From Bergeyella sp. (GTDB lineage Bacteria; Bacteroidota; Bacteroidia; Flavobacteriales; Weeksellaceae): a DNA stretch of 64,000 bases. Below the pieces are notes generated by a model that saw only the letters and a program-made list of their open reading frames with translations, had not been told where the DNA came from and made no database searches. Shown here in pieces: positions 34,699 through 43,820 of this stretch. The translations under genes were made by a program, and so were the position numbers. The stretch is from assembly GCA_030263285.1 (NCBI GenBank), contig SZYB01000001.1, forward strand, positions 618,911 through 682,910, given 5' to 3'. The first letter of the stretch is position 1, and every line of letters starts with the position of its first letter.

Positions 34699-36204
34699 CT
34701 AAAACTTTTTGTTCTTTTTAATCTGATACAGATTATAGTCTGTACCGGAGGGCTTAAGCCTGTATATTTTTTCTAAAATAGCAGAATCACTGTGCAGATG
34801 ATTCTCTATCCTGAATTTTCTTACCAAACGGTAGTTTTGTTTGTAAAAAACTCTATCTCTGTCCTGATAGAGATCTCTGTACGAAAGGATATACTTGGGT
34901 TTTCTGTTCTTTACAATATTAATGAAGTAGTGTTCCCTGTCTTCCCTCATTTCCTTTTGCACTCCTTTATCCACCAACCCTACCTCATCTATCGTCTTAA
35001 GACCAGAGAAGTAAGGAATATAGCCCGCAGGTTCCAAAAAAATCCACTCATTTTTATTCTTCTCATAACGATCCAAAAACAAACCTATTTTTCTTCTGTA
35101 ATTCCACTCTCCGTTTCCGGTGGATATAGAATGCACGAGCTGAAAACCTATCATGGGAAGTAGATAAAAAATAAACAGAAGACTCAGCCAAAAATATTTC
35201 CTCTTCTGCTGCTCCAAAATAAAAACAAGAACCGGAACAAACAAAACGAGCTGAGGAATCCAATAATACCAATCAAAATAGCTTCTCTGGGATAAGAAAA
35301 GTGCTTGCTTGATCCATCCAAACAAAAAAAGAACCCCTATGAAAAAATTTCTGCTGTTTTTTATGTTCACAAGGTAAATAAAGCAGAAAAGTTCAAACAA
35401 AAGGACGAGTACAGTAAAAGGGTTGATAGGGACGGGCAACTTGAGCATCCCCCAAAAATTGCCACTATTCTTTGCAAACATATCCAGCAGCTGCCAAACA
35501 GTAAAATCCCTTTGGTAAGCAGTATATTTTGCGATAATAGTGTTATTCACCCATTCTCCAAAGTAGAAAAAATTAAATGCAAAATAAGACCCAAGGGCTA
35601 TAGCTCCCCCCAACAGAAGGATCCAGTCCGGCCTCCTCCTCCATATCATATCTGTAAAACCCAACACTGCCAAAAAAATCACAGCATCCAGTCTCGTAAA
35701 AATGATGAAAAGAGGCAAGAGTATTTTTACCCATTTTTTCCCATGAAAAAATCCAAAATAGAGTAAAGACATTTCCAGGAAAAAAAGAAGCCCATACTCC
35801 ATGCCCAGTATAGAAGTCCTTATGGCAGGAGGCAGAATCCCTATAAGAATAACAAACAAACCCTGATAAAGATAGCTGCGAAAAAGAATTTTGGAAAGAA
35901 AATAAGTACCCAGGGTAAACAAAATAGTATTACCAACCAATAGCGCCTCAATAAAATTTTCTTTGCCCAGAAAAAACATAAAAAGAGAAGAAACCCCTAC
36001 ATACAAATACGAAGTAGATGCCGATATTCTTTCGGTTCCGTTAAACCCTATAACCCCATAATTCAGAAGATTATGAGCCACTCTCCATGTGATAAAAGCG
36101 TCCTCTTGAATATGCCTTGTAAGAAAAAACGGCACCTTGGCGGCTATGGCGATAATGATCGATAAAACAGGAAATAACTTGATCTGGTCTTTGCTCATGT
36201 TCAT
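34699..36204 (-). CDS. Multi-pass membrane protein, GT-C glycosyltransferase-like
   Basis: A 501-residue protein with about ten to twelve hydrophobic segments in its first 380 residues and a soluble C-terminal portion. The first loop carries RHIQEDAFITWRVAHNLLNY and a GTERISASTSYLY segment. It resembles the acidic 'DDAY...YRYA' loop of GT-C enzymes that use polyprenyl-phosphate sugars, with Glu34-Asp35 as candidate active-site residues. An ATG two codons downstream is an alternative start. It lies between the DUF2723 protein (37-bp gap) and kdsA (4-bp gap), so a role in surface glycan assembly is likely. Substrate unknown. Confidence 0.65.
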   Translation of the reverse strand: MNMSKDQIKLFPVLSIIIAIAAKVPFFLTRHIQEDAFITWRVAHNLLNYGVIGFNGTERISASTSYLYVGVSSLFMFFLGKENFIEALLVGNTILFTLGTYFLSKILFRSYLYQGLFVILIGILPPAIRTSILGMEYGLLFFLEMSLLYFGFFHGKKWVKILLPLFIIFTRLDAVIFLAVLGFTDMIWRRRPDWILLLGGAIALGSYFAFNFFYFGEWVNNTIIAKYTAYQRDFTVWQLLDMFAKNSGNFWGMLKLPVPINPFTVLVLLFELFCFIYLVNIKNSRNFFIGVLFLFGWIKQALFLSQRSYFDWYYWIPQLVLFVPVLVFILEQQKRKYFWLSLLFIFYLLPMIGFQLVHSISTGNGEWNYRRKIGLFLDRYEKNKNEWIFLEPAGYIPYFSGLKTIDEVGLVDKGVQKEMREDREHYFINIVKNRKPKYILSYRDLYQDRDRVFYKQNYRLVRKFRIENHLHSDSAILEKIYRLKPSGTDYNLYQIKKNKKF

Positions 36205-36241
36205 AACGATTAAGCTTAGTCTGAATCTTACTTTTAATTTT

Positions 36242-39200
36242 TTACTGAGTTAATCTGATAATCTCGCTGCTTATTTGCTGTATTCTGTCTTGAGCAAAAG
36301 TGGAATCATATGGCCTCACTACCTCGAACAAATACTGATAAAAAGGCATGATTTCTGAAATTTTATCGGATTCTTTTTGTGACTTTTCTTTTCCTATACG
36401 CTCCAGATATCTTGTAAATTCCTTATATTTTTCATCTATAGGCATCATAGATTCCAGTATATACTGATAGCCTTTCCCTTTTTCTCCCCTTTTCTTATAA
36501 GCATCTGAAACGGCACTTACCACCAAGGAATACTCAAAGGGTTTTAACCGAAATTGTCTGCCCGCATACCTTTTTTCCACAGGGGAAAGTTGTGTATAAT
36601 AAGCATATTCCTTTAATATATCTCGCCTGAGTTCTCTTGAGAGTTCCAAGCCTTTTTTCTCTTCCCCCACAAGAATATATGCATAAACCAAAGCACTTAC
36701 AGAACGTGTATCTTGGTATTTTTTAATAGGAATTTCTCTACTTGCAAGATTCAAAATCTCTATAGCCTTTTGCCTTTCTCCTCCTTCGAAAAGCGCCTCG
36801 GCAGCTCTACTGGCAGCAGATCTGTAAGACAAAATATTGAGGGTAGCTGTTTCGTCATAATGTACGCCCAAATCTTTGAAGTTTCCCCAACGAAAATGCT
36901 TGACCGTTTTATACAAATCATCCTTGTCTACCCTTCCCATGTCCTTAGACTCTTTTTCAAGAGTTTTTATTGGTACCAACCGGTAGCTGAAACCATCCAG
37001 CTGAAGATAATCGTTGAGATAAAATATATTTTCGTCGTCATAGACCCCCCCTGACGAAAAATTGATAGGTCTTTTCCAATCAAAATTGGCCAAAATATCC
37101 AACAAGAGCAGATTATTCTTGTACATAGTCTGTTTTTTATATCGGATAGGAACAGCATCCACCACTTCCGGTAAGTCTCCAGACTTTATAATCTTTGCAG
37201 AAACCGCATTTTGCTTGTTCACAGGAAGTATAAAGTTTCTGACAGGTAAAAAATTAAACTTCTCGTACCTGTCTTCACCATACAAAATTTTTAGCACCAG
37301 ATCTTTTTGATCAGACTTTAATTGTATAAAATCAATCGCTTCTTTTACACTCATAGAGTCCTGAGTGAGGTATTTCTCAAAACCCGATAAATCTTCGGGA
37401 GAAATACCGTATTGCCCCAAGTTTTCAAACAAACCCTTCCATGACTGTTTATCAAATAAGTATATTTGGTCATTGGTTCCGTTTCTGTAGCATTTGTAAT
37501 CAAGACTGGAAGGAACGGGCATGGAATTGAAAATCCTTCTCTTTACCTGATCTATGTACCAAGGAGTGGAAGCAAGGGTAAAATTCACCACTTTTACATC
37601 ATCCCGAAACCTTTCGGTCTCTTGTATTGCCCATACGGGATAGGTGTCGTTGTCCCCATATACAAAGAGGATATCATTTTTTTTAAGAGGTTCCAAAACC
37701 GAATACGAATAATCATATGCCGCATATCTCCTGCTTCTATCGTGAGGGGTATAATTTTGAAAACCCATTAGCATAGGCACCCCTAAAAGCAAAATACCCC
37801 CCGTAAACGTCGCTTTTTTGTTTTTGAATTTGGCATTCATAAAACTGAGAATGGCACCCGCACCCAAACCTATCCAGATGGCAAAGGCATAAAACGAGCC
37901 TACCATGGCATAGTCTCTTTCTCTGGGTTCGTACGGTTTTACGCTAGTATAAAAAATGATCCCCACACTCGTAACAACAAAAAGAGAAAGTGTGGCGTAG
38001 AATCTCCCAAAGTCCCTCTTGGCCTGAAAAATAAAGCCCAAAATCCCAAGAATAAAGGGTAAAAAGAAAAACTTCACCGTCGTTTCATTAGTATATCTGT
38101 CAGAGAGTTTACTTTGATCTCCATACAGAAAATTATCTATAAAGGGGATCCCGGAAATCCAGTTTCCTTTTGTGTTTTCTTGATTCCCTTCCAGGTCATT
38201 TTGACGACCTACAAAATTCCAAAGAAGGTATCTTACAAAGTAATATCCGTTCTGGAAGGTAATAAAGTAATCTAAATTCTGAAAAAAAGTAGGTCTTTTT
38301 ACCTTAATCAGGTCATATCTTTTGGCCTCCAGATAATCATCTACCGTGATGGTTTTATTTTCATATTTTTCCCTCAGCTTTTCGTAAGCCTCATACGCTG
38401 CCGGATTATTTTCCAAAGAAGGATTCCCATAATTGAAAGTGAAATCCGGAGCGCCATACATAGAGATATAATTTGCCATCACCCCCCTATTTTCATTGTA
38501 CATTTTTGGGAAAAAACTCACATGCTCCTTACTGTAGACGTAATTAAACCGCTCTCCTACCTTTACATATTTTTTGAGATCCTCATCTTTTTCATATATA
38601 TCCCCAAACCTTAACAATCCATCGTCTTTTTTCGTTTTATAATTTCCGTCTTCTGTCTTTTCTATTCCGTTGGCATCCAGATGAGCCGTGTAATTTTGTC
38701 CATAGGTAGTGGGCCAATCCCCGTACTGTTCTCTGTTGTAATAATCCAACATCCCAATGGCAGAATCCGGGTCATTCAAGTTAATGGAGGGATTGGCATT
38801 TGCCCGAATAGGAATAACAAGCCAGCAAGAAAAACCAATAATCATAAAAGTAAGAGACAAAACCACCGTCTGGTAAAGTTTATTACCCGACGCTCTCGCT
38901 TTTGTTATGAGATAATAAAATGCAGAAACTAAAATTATAAACGCGAAAGAGGTACCCGAATTAAAAGGTAATCCCAATCCGTTAACAGCGAAAATCTCCA
39001 TCTTTCCGAATAAGGACATGATAAGAGGAAAAATATATTTGAAAACCAAAGCCAGGACAAAGAGCGCAATCAGGTTCGCATAAAAAAAAGACTTCCAAGA
39101 GAAAGTATATTTTTTTGCATAGTAAATCAGACAGACTGCCGGCAACACAAGCATGCACATCATGTGTACCCCCAAAGATAGACCTACGGTAAAAAAAATA

Positions 39201-39745
39201 AGAATGATCCAACGCTCGTTATAAGGCTGGTCGTACTCATTTTCCCATTTAATAATAAACCACAGTATGAGCGCGATAAACATGGAAGCCATAGCATATA
39301 CCTCTCCCTCTACTGCAGAAAACCAAAAGGTATCTGAAAAAGCAAAACATAAAGCCCCTATACTCCCTGAAAATAAAATCACAATTTCTTCTCTTGTTCC
39401 CACTCTTTTGTTCCCTTTCTGAATAATTGTTTTGAGGAAATGAGTAACTGTCCAAAAAAGAAGCAAGACGGTAAACGCACTGAATGTAGCCGACATAGCA
39501 TTAATTACCAAGGAATACTTATGGGTGTTACCAAAAGCAAACATAGAAACTACTGCCCCAACAATCTGAAAAAATGCCGCCCCGGGAGCATGGGTAACTC
39601 CAAGATTAACTGCGGAAGAAATATATTCTCCACAATCCCAAAAACTGAAATTGGGCTCTATGGTGCTGAGATATACAGACAATGAAATAACAAAAATTAA
39701 CCCTCCTACCACTGTATTCCATTTCTTAAAATCCCAATTTTTCAT
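36242..39745 (-). CDS. DUF2723 membrane protein (GT-C type, TMEM260-like)
   Basis: An 1167-residue protein with an N-terminal multi-helix membrane domain, a middle helix block (about residues 510-660) and a soluble C-terminal domain with helical repeat-like segments (AAEALFEGGERQKAIEILNL). The first periplasmic loop STIEPNFSFWDCGEYISSAV, with Asp37 and Glu40, and GVTHAPGAAFFQIVG are DUF2723 hallmarks. SVKPYEPRERDYAMVGSFYAFA is also typical. The eukaryotic relative TMEM260 is an O-mannosyltransferase, so a transfer of lipid-linked sugar to protein or glycan is a reasonable inference, not proven here. First gene of an operon with a second GT-C-like gene and kdsA. Confidence 0.8.
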   Translation of the reverse strand: MKNWDFKKWNTVVGGLIFVISLSVYLSTIEPNFSFWDCGEYISSAVNLGVTHAPGAAFFQIVGAVVSMFAFGNTHKYSLVINAMSATFSAFTVLLLFWTVTHFLKTIIQKGNKRVGTREEIVILFSGSIGALCFAFSDTFWFSAVEGEVYAMASMFIALILWFIIKWENEYDQPYNERWIILIFFTVGLSLGVHMMCMLVLPAVCLIYYAKKYTFSWKSFFYANLIALFVLALVFKYIFPLIMSLFGKMEIFAVNGLGLPFNSGTSFAFIILVSAFYYLITKARASGNKLYQTVVLSLTFMIIGFSCWLVIPIRANANPSINLNDPDSAIGMLDYYNREQYGDWPTTYGQNYTAHLDANGIEKTEDGNYKTKKDDGLLRFGDIYEKDEDLKKYVKVGERFNYVYSKEHVSFFPKMYNENRGVMANYISMYGAPDFTFNYGNPSLENNPAAYEAYEKLREKYENKTITVDDYLEAKRYDLIKVKRPTFFQNLDYFITFQNGYYFVRYLLWNFVGRQNDLEGNQENTKGNWISGIPFIDNFLYGDQSKLSDRYTNETTVKFFFLPFILGILGFIFQAKRDFGRFYATLSLFVVTSVGIIFYTSVKPYEPRERDYAMVGSFYAFAIWIGLGAGAILSFMNAKFKNKKATFTGGILLLGVPMLMGFQNYTPHDRSRRYAAYDYSYSVLEPLKKNDILFVYGDNDTYPVWAIQETERFRDDVKVVNFTLASTPWYIDQVKRRIFNSMPVPSSLDYKCYRNGTNDQIYLFDKQSWKGLFENLGQYGISPEDLSGFEKYLTQDSMSVKEAIDFIQLKSDQKDLVLKILYGEDRYEKFNFLPVRNFILPVNKQNAVSAKIIKSGDLPEVVDAVPIRYKKQTMYKNNLLLLDILANFDWKRPINFSSGGVYDDENIFYLNDYLQLDGFSYRLVPIKTLEKESKDMGRVDKDDLYKTVKHFRWGNFKDLGVHYDETATLNILSYRSAASRAAEALFEGGERQKAIEILNLASREIPIKKYQDTRSVSALVYAYILVGEEKKGLELSRELRRDILKEYAYYTQLSPVEKRYAGRQFRLKPFEYSLVVSAVSDAYKKRGEKGKGYQYILESMMPIDEKYKEFTRYLERIGKEKSQKESDKISEIMPFYQYLFEVVRPYDSTFAQDRIQQISSEIIRLTQ

Positions 39746-39822
39746 AAAACTATCATTAAAGTCTCAAAAGTACTACTTTAAAACTATTTTTAAAACGATT
39801 GGATTTTGTTTGAAGAGAAAAA

Positions 39823-39854
39823 TTTTAAACCAAATAAAAAATGATTACCTTTGC
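39823..39854 (+). promoter_or_regulatory. Well-matched Bacteroidota promoter for the PLP-enzyme pair
   Basis: TTTT (39823-39826), 19-bp spacer, then TACCTTTGC (39846-39854), close to the TTTG-N19-TAnnTTTG consensus. The predicted start of transcription is about 20 bp before the ATG at 39882. Confidence 0.6.
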
Positions 39855-39881
39855 AGAGTTCTTAAAGATGTGTCATCGTAT

Positions 39882-40925
39882 ATGAAAAATGTTTATGATA
39901 ATGTTCTTGAAACCATTGGTAATACCCCTATGGTCAAACTCAACAGAGTAACCAAAGAAATACCTGCTTCCGTTTACGCAAAACTAGAGTTCCAAAATCC
40001 AGGACAATCCATAAAAGATCGTATTGCGGTACATATCGTAGAAAATGCCGAGCAAAGGGGTCTGCTCAACGCAAATTCTGTAATAGTAGAAACTACCTCC
40101 GGAAATACGGGTTTCGCAGTGGCTATGGTGTGTATAATAAAGGGTTACAAATGTATACTTGCGGTAAGTGACAAAACCAAACCGGAGAAAATATCCTACC
40201 TAAAAGCCCTGGGGGCAAAGGTATATGTTTGCCCTACTTCTGTAGAACCCGAAGATCCCAGGTCTTACTATGAAGTGGCCAAAAGAATCGCAAGAGAAAC
40301 CCCTAACTCAGTATACATTAATCAATATTTTAATGAACTGAATACAGATGCCCACTACCACAGTACCGGTCCCGAAATATGGGAACAAACCGAAGGTAAA
40401 ATCACTCACCTCTTTGCCTGTACAGGCACCGGAGGTACCATCTCCGGATGTGCTAAATTTTTGAAAGAAAGAAATCCCAATATAAAAATCATAGGAGTGG
40501 ATGCAGAGGGCTCCATACTAAAAGGCTATTTTGATACAGGAAAAATAAGAAAAGAGGACATACGTCCCTACCAGATAGAGGGGATAGGAAAAAATTTAAT
40601 CCCTTCTGCGCTGTTATTTGATAAAATAGATACCTTCGTGAGAGTAAACGACGAAAATTCCGCCTATGCTACAAGAGAAATAGCACTAAAAGAGGCCATC
40701 ATGGGAGGGTATACCAGTGGAGCGGTTACTCAAGCTCTTTTACAGTATGCCAACACACATACTTTCACGGAAAATGATCTGGTCGTGCTTATCTATCCCG
40801 ATCACGGGTCTCGTTACATCACAAAGGTGTACAGTGACCACTGGATGGAAGAGCAGGGATTTGTTCAAAACTGTGCAGAAAATCAGGACAAGGAATTCAG
40901 GACAGAATATGTTTACGATAAATAA
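39882..40925 (+). CDS. PLP-dependent beta-replacing enzyme (cysteine synthase/CBS-like, candidate cysteate synthase)
   Basis: A 347-residue fold type II PLP enzyme; I chose ATG 39882 (MKNVYDNVLETIGNTPMVKL) although the frame is open 231 bp further upstream, because family homology starts here. PLP Lys45 is in QNPGQSIKDRIA, where Gln replaces the usual Gly/Thr before Ser. Other motifs: TTSGNTG (71-77), the phosphate cup GTGGT (182-186), GVDAEGSILKG. It looks closer to the catalytic core of cystathionine beta-synthase than to CysK, without CBS domains. The next gene, 58 bp on, is an alpha-oxoamine synthase. In Bacteroidota such a pair can make cysteate and condense it to a fatty acyl group for sulfonolipids. 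Plain cysteine synthase remains possible. Confidence 0.8.
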   Translation: MKNVYDNVLETIGNTPMVKLNRVTKEIPASVYAKLEFQNPGQSIKDRIAVHIVENAEQRGLLNANSVIVETTSGNTGFAVAMVCIIKGYKCILAVSDKTKPEKISYLKALGAKVYVCPTSVEPEDPRSYYEVAKRIARETPNSVYINQYFNELNTDAHYHSTGPEIWEQTEGKITHLFACTGTGGTISGCAKFLKERNPNIKIIGVDAEGSILKGYFDTGKIRKEDIRPYQIEGIGKNLIPSALLFDKIDTFVRVNDENSAYATREIALKEAIMGGYTSGAVTQALLQYANTHTFTENDLVVLIYPDHGSRYITKVYSDHWMEEQGFVQNCAENQDKEFRTEYVYDK

Positions 40926-40983
40926 ACAACGGTCTTGAAAAAAATAAAAATAAGAACAGCTTCCGTTTTTTAAATCTTAAAAC

Positions 40984-42258
40984 ATGCAGGATATTTTTGA
41001 AAGAATAACGCAAAATCCGGGCCCGCTGGGGCAGTTTGCAGATTATGGCGAAGGCTATTTTATATTTCCAAGACTTGAGGGACCTATAGGTCCCAGAATG
41101 AAATTTCAGGGAAAAGAAGTAATATTCTGGAGTGCCAATGACTACTTGGGTTTGTGCAACCATCCGGAAGTGCTAAAGACCGATGCAGAGGCCGCAGCTA
41201 AATACGGGATGTTTTATCCCATGGGAGCCAGAGCAATGTCTGGAGAAACCGAAGAGCATCTCAAGTTGGAAAGAGAACTGGCAAAATTTGTACAGAAAGA
41301 ATCTGCCTATCTGCTCAACTTTGGGTATCAAGGGATGTTTTCTACCATACAAGCCTTGGTGACCCGAAACGATGTCATCGTTTACGATGCAGATTCTCAT
41401 GCATGCATAGTAGACGGGGTGAGACTGCATTTTGGGAAAAGTTTTACCTATCGTCATAATGACATAAAAAGCCTGGAAAAAAATCTGCAGAGAGCTACCA
41501 AGGTTGCCGAAGACAGCGGAGGGGGAATTTTGGTCATCACAGAAGGAGTTTTTGGAATGAGAGGACAACAAGGCAAACTCAGGGAAATTTGTGCACTCAA
41601 AAAAAAATATCACTTTAGGCTTCTTGTAGACGATGCACACGGCTTTGGTACATTAGGAAAAACAGGGGCCGGCACAGGGGAAGAGCAGGAGTGTCAGGAT
41701 CAGATTGATGTTTACTTTTCTACATTCGCAAAATCTATGGCGGGTTTTGGGGCGTTTATTGCAGGAAATAAGGAAATTATCCGATACCTAAAGTTCAACC
41801 TCCGCTCCCAAATTTTTGCAAAATCACTTACCATGCCTATGGTGATAGGAGGGCTCAAGCGTCTAGAGCTGCTAAGAACAAGACCAGAAATTAAAGCCAG
41901 GCTTTGGGATAACGTCCATAAATTACAAAATGGGCTCAAAGAACAAGGTTTTGACCTGGGAGACACCAATACATGCGTAACCCCCGTGATGATACAGGGA
42001 GATCCTGTAGAAGCCACTTTTCTTGTAAAAGACCTAAGAGAAAATTACGGCATATTTACCTCTGTTGTAGTGTATCCCGTGATCCCGAAAGGAATGATAC
42101 TCCTAAGGCTTATCCCTACCGCCTCACATACCGACACAGAAATTAACGAGACTCTTGCTGCTTTTAAGTTTATATATGGCAAACTCATATCCGGCGTGTA
42201 CAAAAAACAGGCCGAGAACTTTATCAAAGAGCAAAATCTAGAATTTAAAGCGATATAA
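40984..42258 (+). CDS. Alpha-oxoamine synthase (serine palmitoyltransferase / cysteate acyltransferase-like)
   Basis: A 424-residue fold type I PLP enzyme. Substrate and cofactor segments: FWSANDYLGLCNHPEV, YPMGARAMSGETEEHLKLE, YDADSHACIVDG, VDDAHGFGTLG (Asp217, His219) and the Schiff-base Lys250 in STFAKSMAGFGAF. Such enzymes condense an acyl-thioester with an amino acid and release CO2: serine for sphingolipids (Spt), cysteate for capnine and sulfobacins, glycine for Kbl/HemA. The 'FAKSMAGFGAF' version matches the serine palmitoyltransferase-like branch in Bacteroidota. The upstream beta-replacing enzyme could supply the amino acid. Serine versus cysteate cannot be settled here. Confidence 0.8.
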   Translation: MQDIFERITQNPGPLGQFADYGEGYFIFPRLEGPIGPRMKFQGKEVIFWSANDYLGLCNHPEVLKTDAEAAAKYGMFYPMGARAMSGETEEHLKLERELAKFVQKESAYLLNFGYQGMFSTIQALVTRNDVIVYDADSHACIVDGVRLHFGKSFTYRHNDIKSLEKNLQRATKVAEDSGGGILVITEGVFGMRGQQGKLREICALKKKYHFRLLVDDAHGFGTLGKTGAGTGEEQECQDQIDVYFSTFAKSMAGFGAFIAGNKEIIRYLKFNLRSQIFAKSLTMPMVIGGLKRLELLRTRPEIKARLWDNVHKLQNGLKEQGFDLGDTNTCVTPVMIQGDPVEATFLVKDLRENYGIFTSVVVYPVIPKGMILLRLIPTASHTDTEINETLAAFKFIYGKLISGVYKKQAENFIKEQNLEFKAI

Positions 42259-42296
42259 AAAAATAAAGCTTTAATAAGTCTCTTCTTTGTATGACT

Positions 42297-43313
42297 CTAG
42301 TCCTTGGTGTTAAGATAGCTTTGCCAGTTCCATGTAGTTTTTAGTGCTTCTTCCATAGTTGTTTCCGATCTCCATCCCATTTCCTTTTGTGCTTTCCTTA
42401 CATCTGCATAAGCGAGAGTTATGTCCCCGGATCTTCTCTCACAGATTCTGTATGGCACATTCACATTATTAGCTTTCTCATAGATTTTTACCATCTCCAG
42501 GACACTCACCCCTCTTCCCGTTCCCAAATTAAAAATATCTATAACCTTATTTTCTTCACAAGCCAAAAGTTTCTTCAGCGCAGCTACGTGGGCCTTAGCT
42601 AAGTCTACTACATAAATATAATCTCTGATGGCCGTTCCATCTGGTGTGGGATAATCATTTCCCCAAATACTTAGAAATTCTCTTAGTCCCGCTGCCGTTT
42701 GTGTGATATAGGGTACCAGATTATTAGGAATTCCAACAGGGAGCTCTCCTAGCTTCCCGGAAGGATGTGCACCTATGGGATTAAAATACCTTAAAATACT
42801 TACCTTCTTATCATAAGCACGTGCAAAATCTTTCAATATTTCCTCTCCCATTTGCTTCGTTTTTCCATATGCACTCTTAGGAACTTTAAGAGGGGTATCT
42901 TCCTTTATAGGCATATGCTCTGCTTGTCCATATACGGTACAAGAAGAGCTGAAAATAAAATTTGAAAGTTCTCTATCCTTGAATTCTTGCAAAAGATGAA
43001 TGAGAGTAAATAAATTATTCTCATAATATTTCAATGGCATTTCCTGACTCTCTCCTACTGACTTATGGGCAGCGAAATGAATACAACCCCCTATATTATG
43101 TGCTTGAAAAACTTGAGAAAGCAACTCTTTTTTTTTGAGATCAAAAGGGTAGAAGGTAAACTTTTTACCGGAAACCTCTTCTATATTTTCTAATATAAAC
43201 TTCTCAGAATTTGATAAGTCATCCACGATTACCACCTCAAAGCCGTTACCCAACAGCTCCACCACCGTGTGAGATCCTATATAACCCAATCCCCCTGTAA
43301 CCAAAATCATCAT
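42297..43313 (-). CDS. galE: UDP-glucose 4-epimerase
   Basis: A 338-residue short-chain dehydrogenase of the extended type. The Rossmann glycine motif is VTGGLGYIGSHTV near the N-terminus; SSSCTVYG holds the catalytic Ser/Thr region, and KSAYGKTKQMGE the YxxxK dyad. RYFNPIGAHPSGKLGE and GTAIRDYIYVVDLAKAHV are GalE-specific. It interconverts UDP-glucose and UDP-galactose for surface sugars. Start may be the first or second ATG (MMILVTGG). Convergent with the upstream lipid-pathway gene. Confidence 0.92.
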   Translation of the reverse strand: MMILVTGGLGYIGSHTVVELLGNGFEVVIVDDLSNSEKFILENIEEVSGKKFTFYPFDLKKKELLSQVFQAHNIGGCIHFAAHKSVGESQEMPLKYYENNLFTLIHLLQEFKDRELSNFIFSSSCTVYGQAEHMPIKEDTPLKVPKSAYGKTKQMGEEILKDFARAYDKKVSILRYFNPIGAHPSGKLGELPVGIPNNLVPYITQTAAGLREFLSIWGNDYPTPDGTAIRDYIYVVDLAKAHVAALKKLLACEENKVIDIFNLGTGRGVSVLEMVKIYEKANNVNVPYRICERRSGDITLAYADVRKAQKEMGWRSETTMEEALKTTWNWQSYLNTKD

Positions 43314-43820
43314 AAATATTTTCTATTTTATTTTTTTATTATATCCTATCCGTTATACATTTTCGGATTAAAAAGAAAAAACACCTTCCTAATTGAAAAT
43401 CAGTAAATTGAATCACACATAAACCATTTACAATAAACAACCCGAACGTAAATTACAAAAGAATTTTAGAATTGGTAAACTAAATCGTCCTTATTCATCA
43501 CACTAAAACTGGTGTATCTCTCCTGATTTTTATTAATGATTTCAACAGAAAAACTAAAATATTTACTGAAAAAACTCCATTCTTTATGAAATTTTTAATT
43601 AAAAATTTCATAAAGAATTTGCAATTTCTCATCGAAATAATAAATATATTTTTCTTCCACAACTTTATCCCCATCTATTAAAAAATAATTATTTTCATTG
43701 ACCTAAAAAATAATATTTTTTAATAGAAACCAAAAATTAATCCAGACCAAATGCACAACGGGTGAACAATATACTCACCAAAGAGTAAAACTCCAAATAG
43801 TACCGATAAGAGAAAAAAAT
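43314..43820. other. Unusual 507-bp gap with fragments of a lost minus-strand gene
   Basis: The stretch is very AT-rich and has a perfect 40-bp palindrome in the middle. On the minus strand it can be read as ENNYFLIDGDKVVEEKYIYY and, after the palindrome, FHKEWSFFSKYFSFSVEIIN and ERYTSFSVMNKDDLVYQF, which look like coding fragments of an unknown small protein. No intact gene is seen. Confidence 0.4.
43579..43618. repeat. Perfect 40-bp palindrome
   Basis: Arms of 20 bp with no spacer, ATTCTTTATGAAATTTTTAA followed by its exact reverse complement. Every pair was checked by eye. It can extrude as a cruciform in DNA or fold as a hairpin in RNA. Confidence 0.9.

Noticed and set aside
39651-39881. 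77-codon N-terminal extension of the PLP enzyme
   Set aside because: It runs antisense through the DUF2723 gene start and across the promoter at 39823-39854; family homology begins at 39882.
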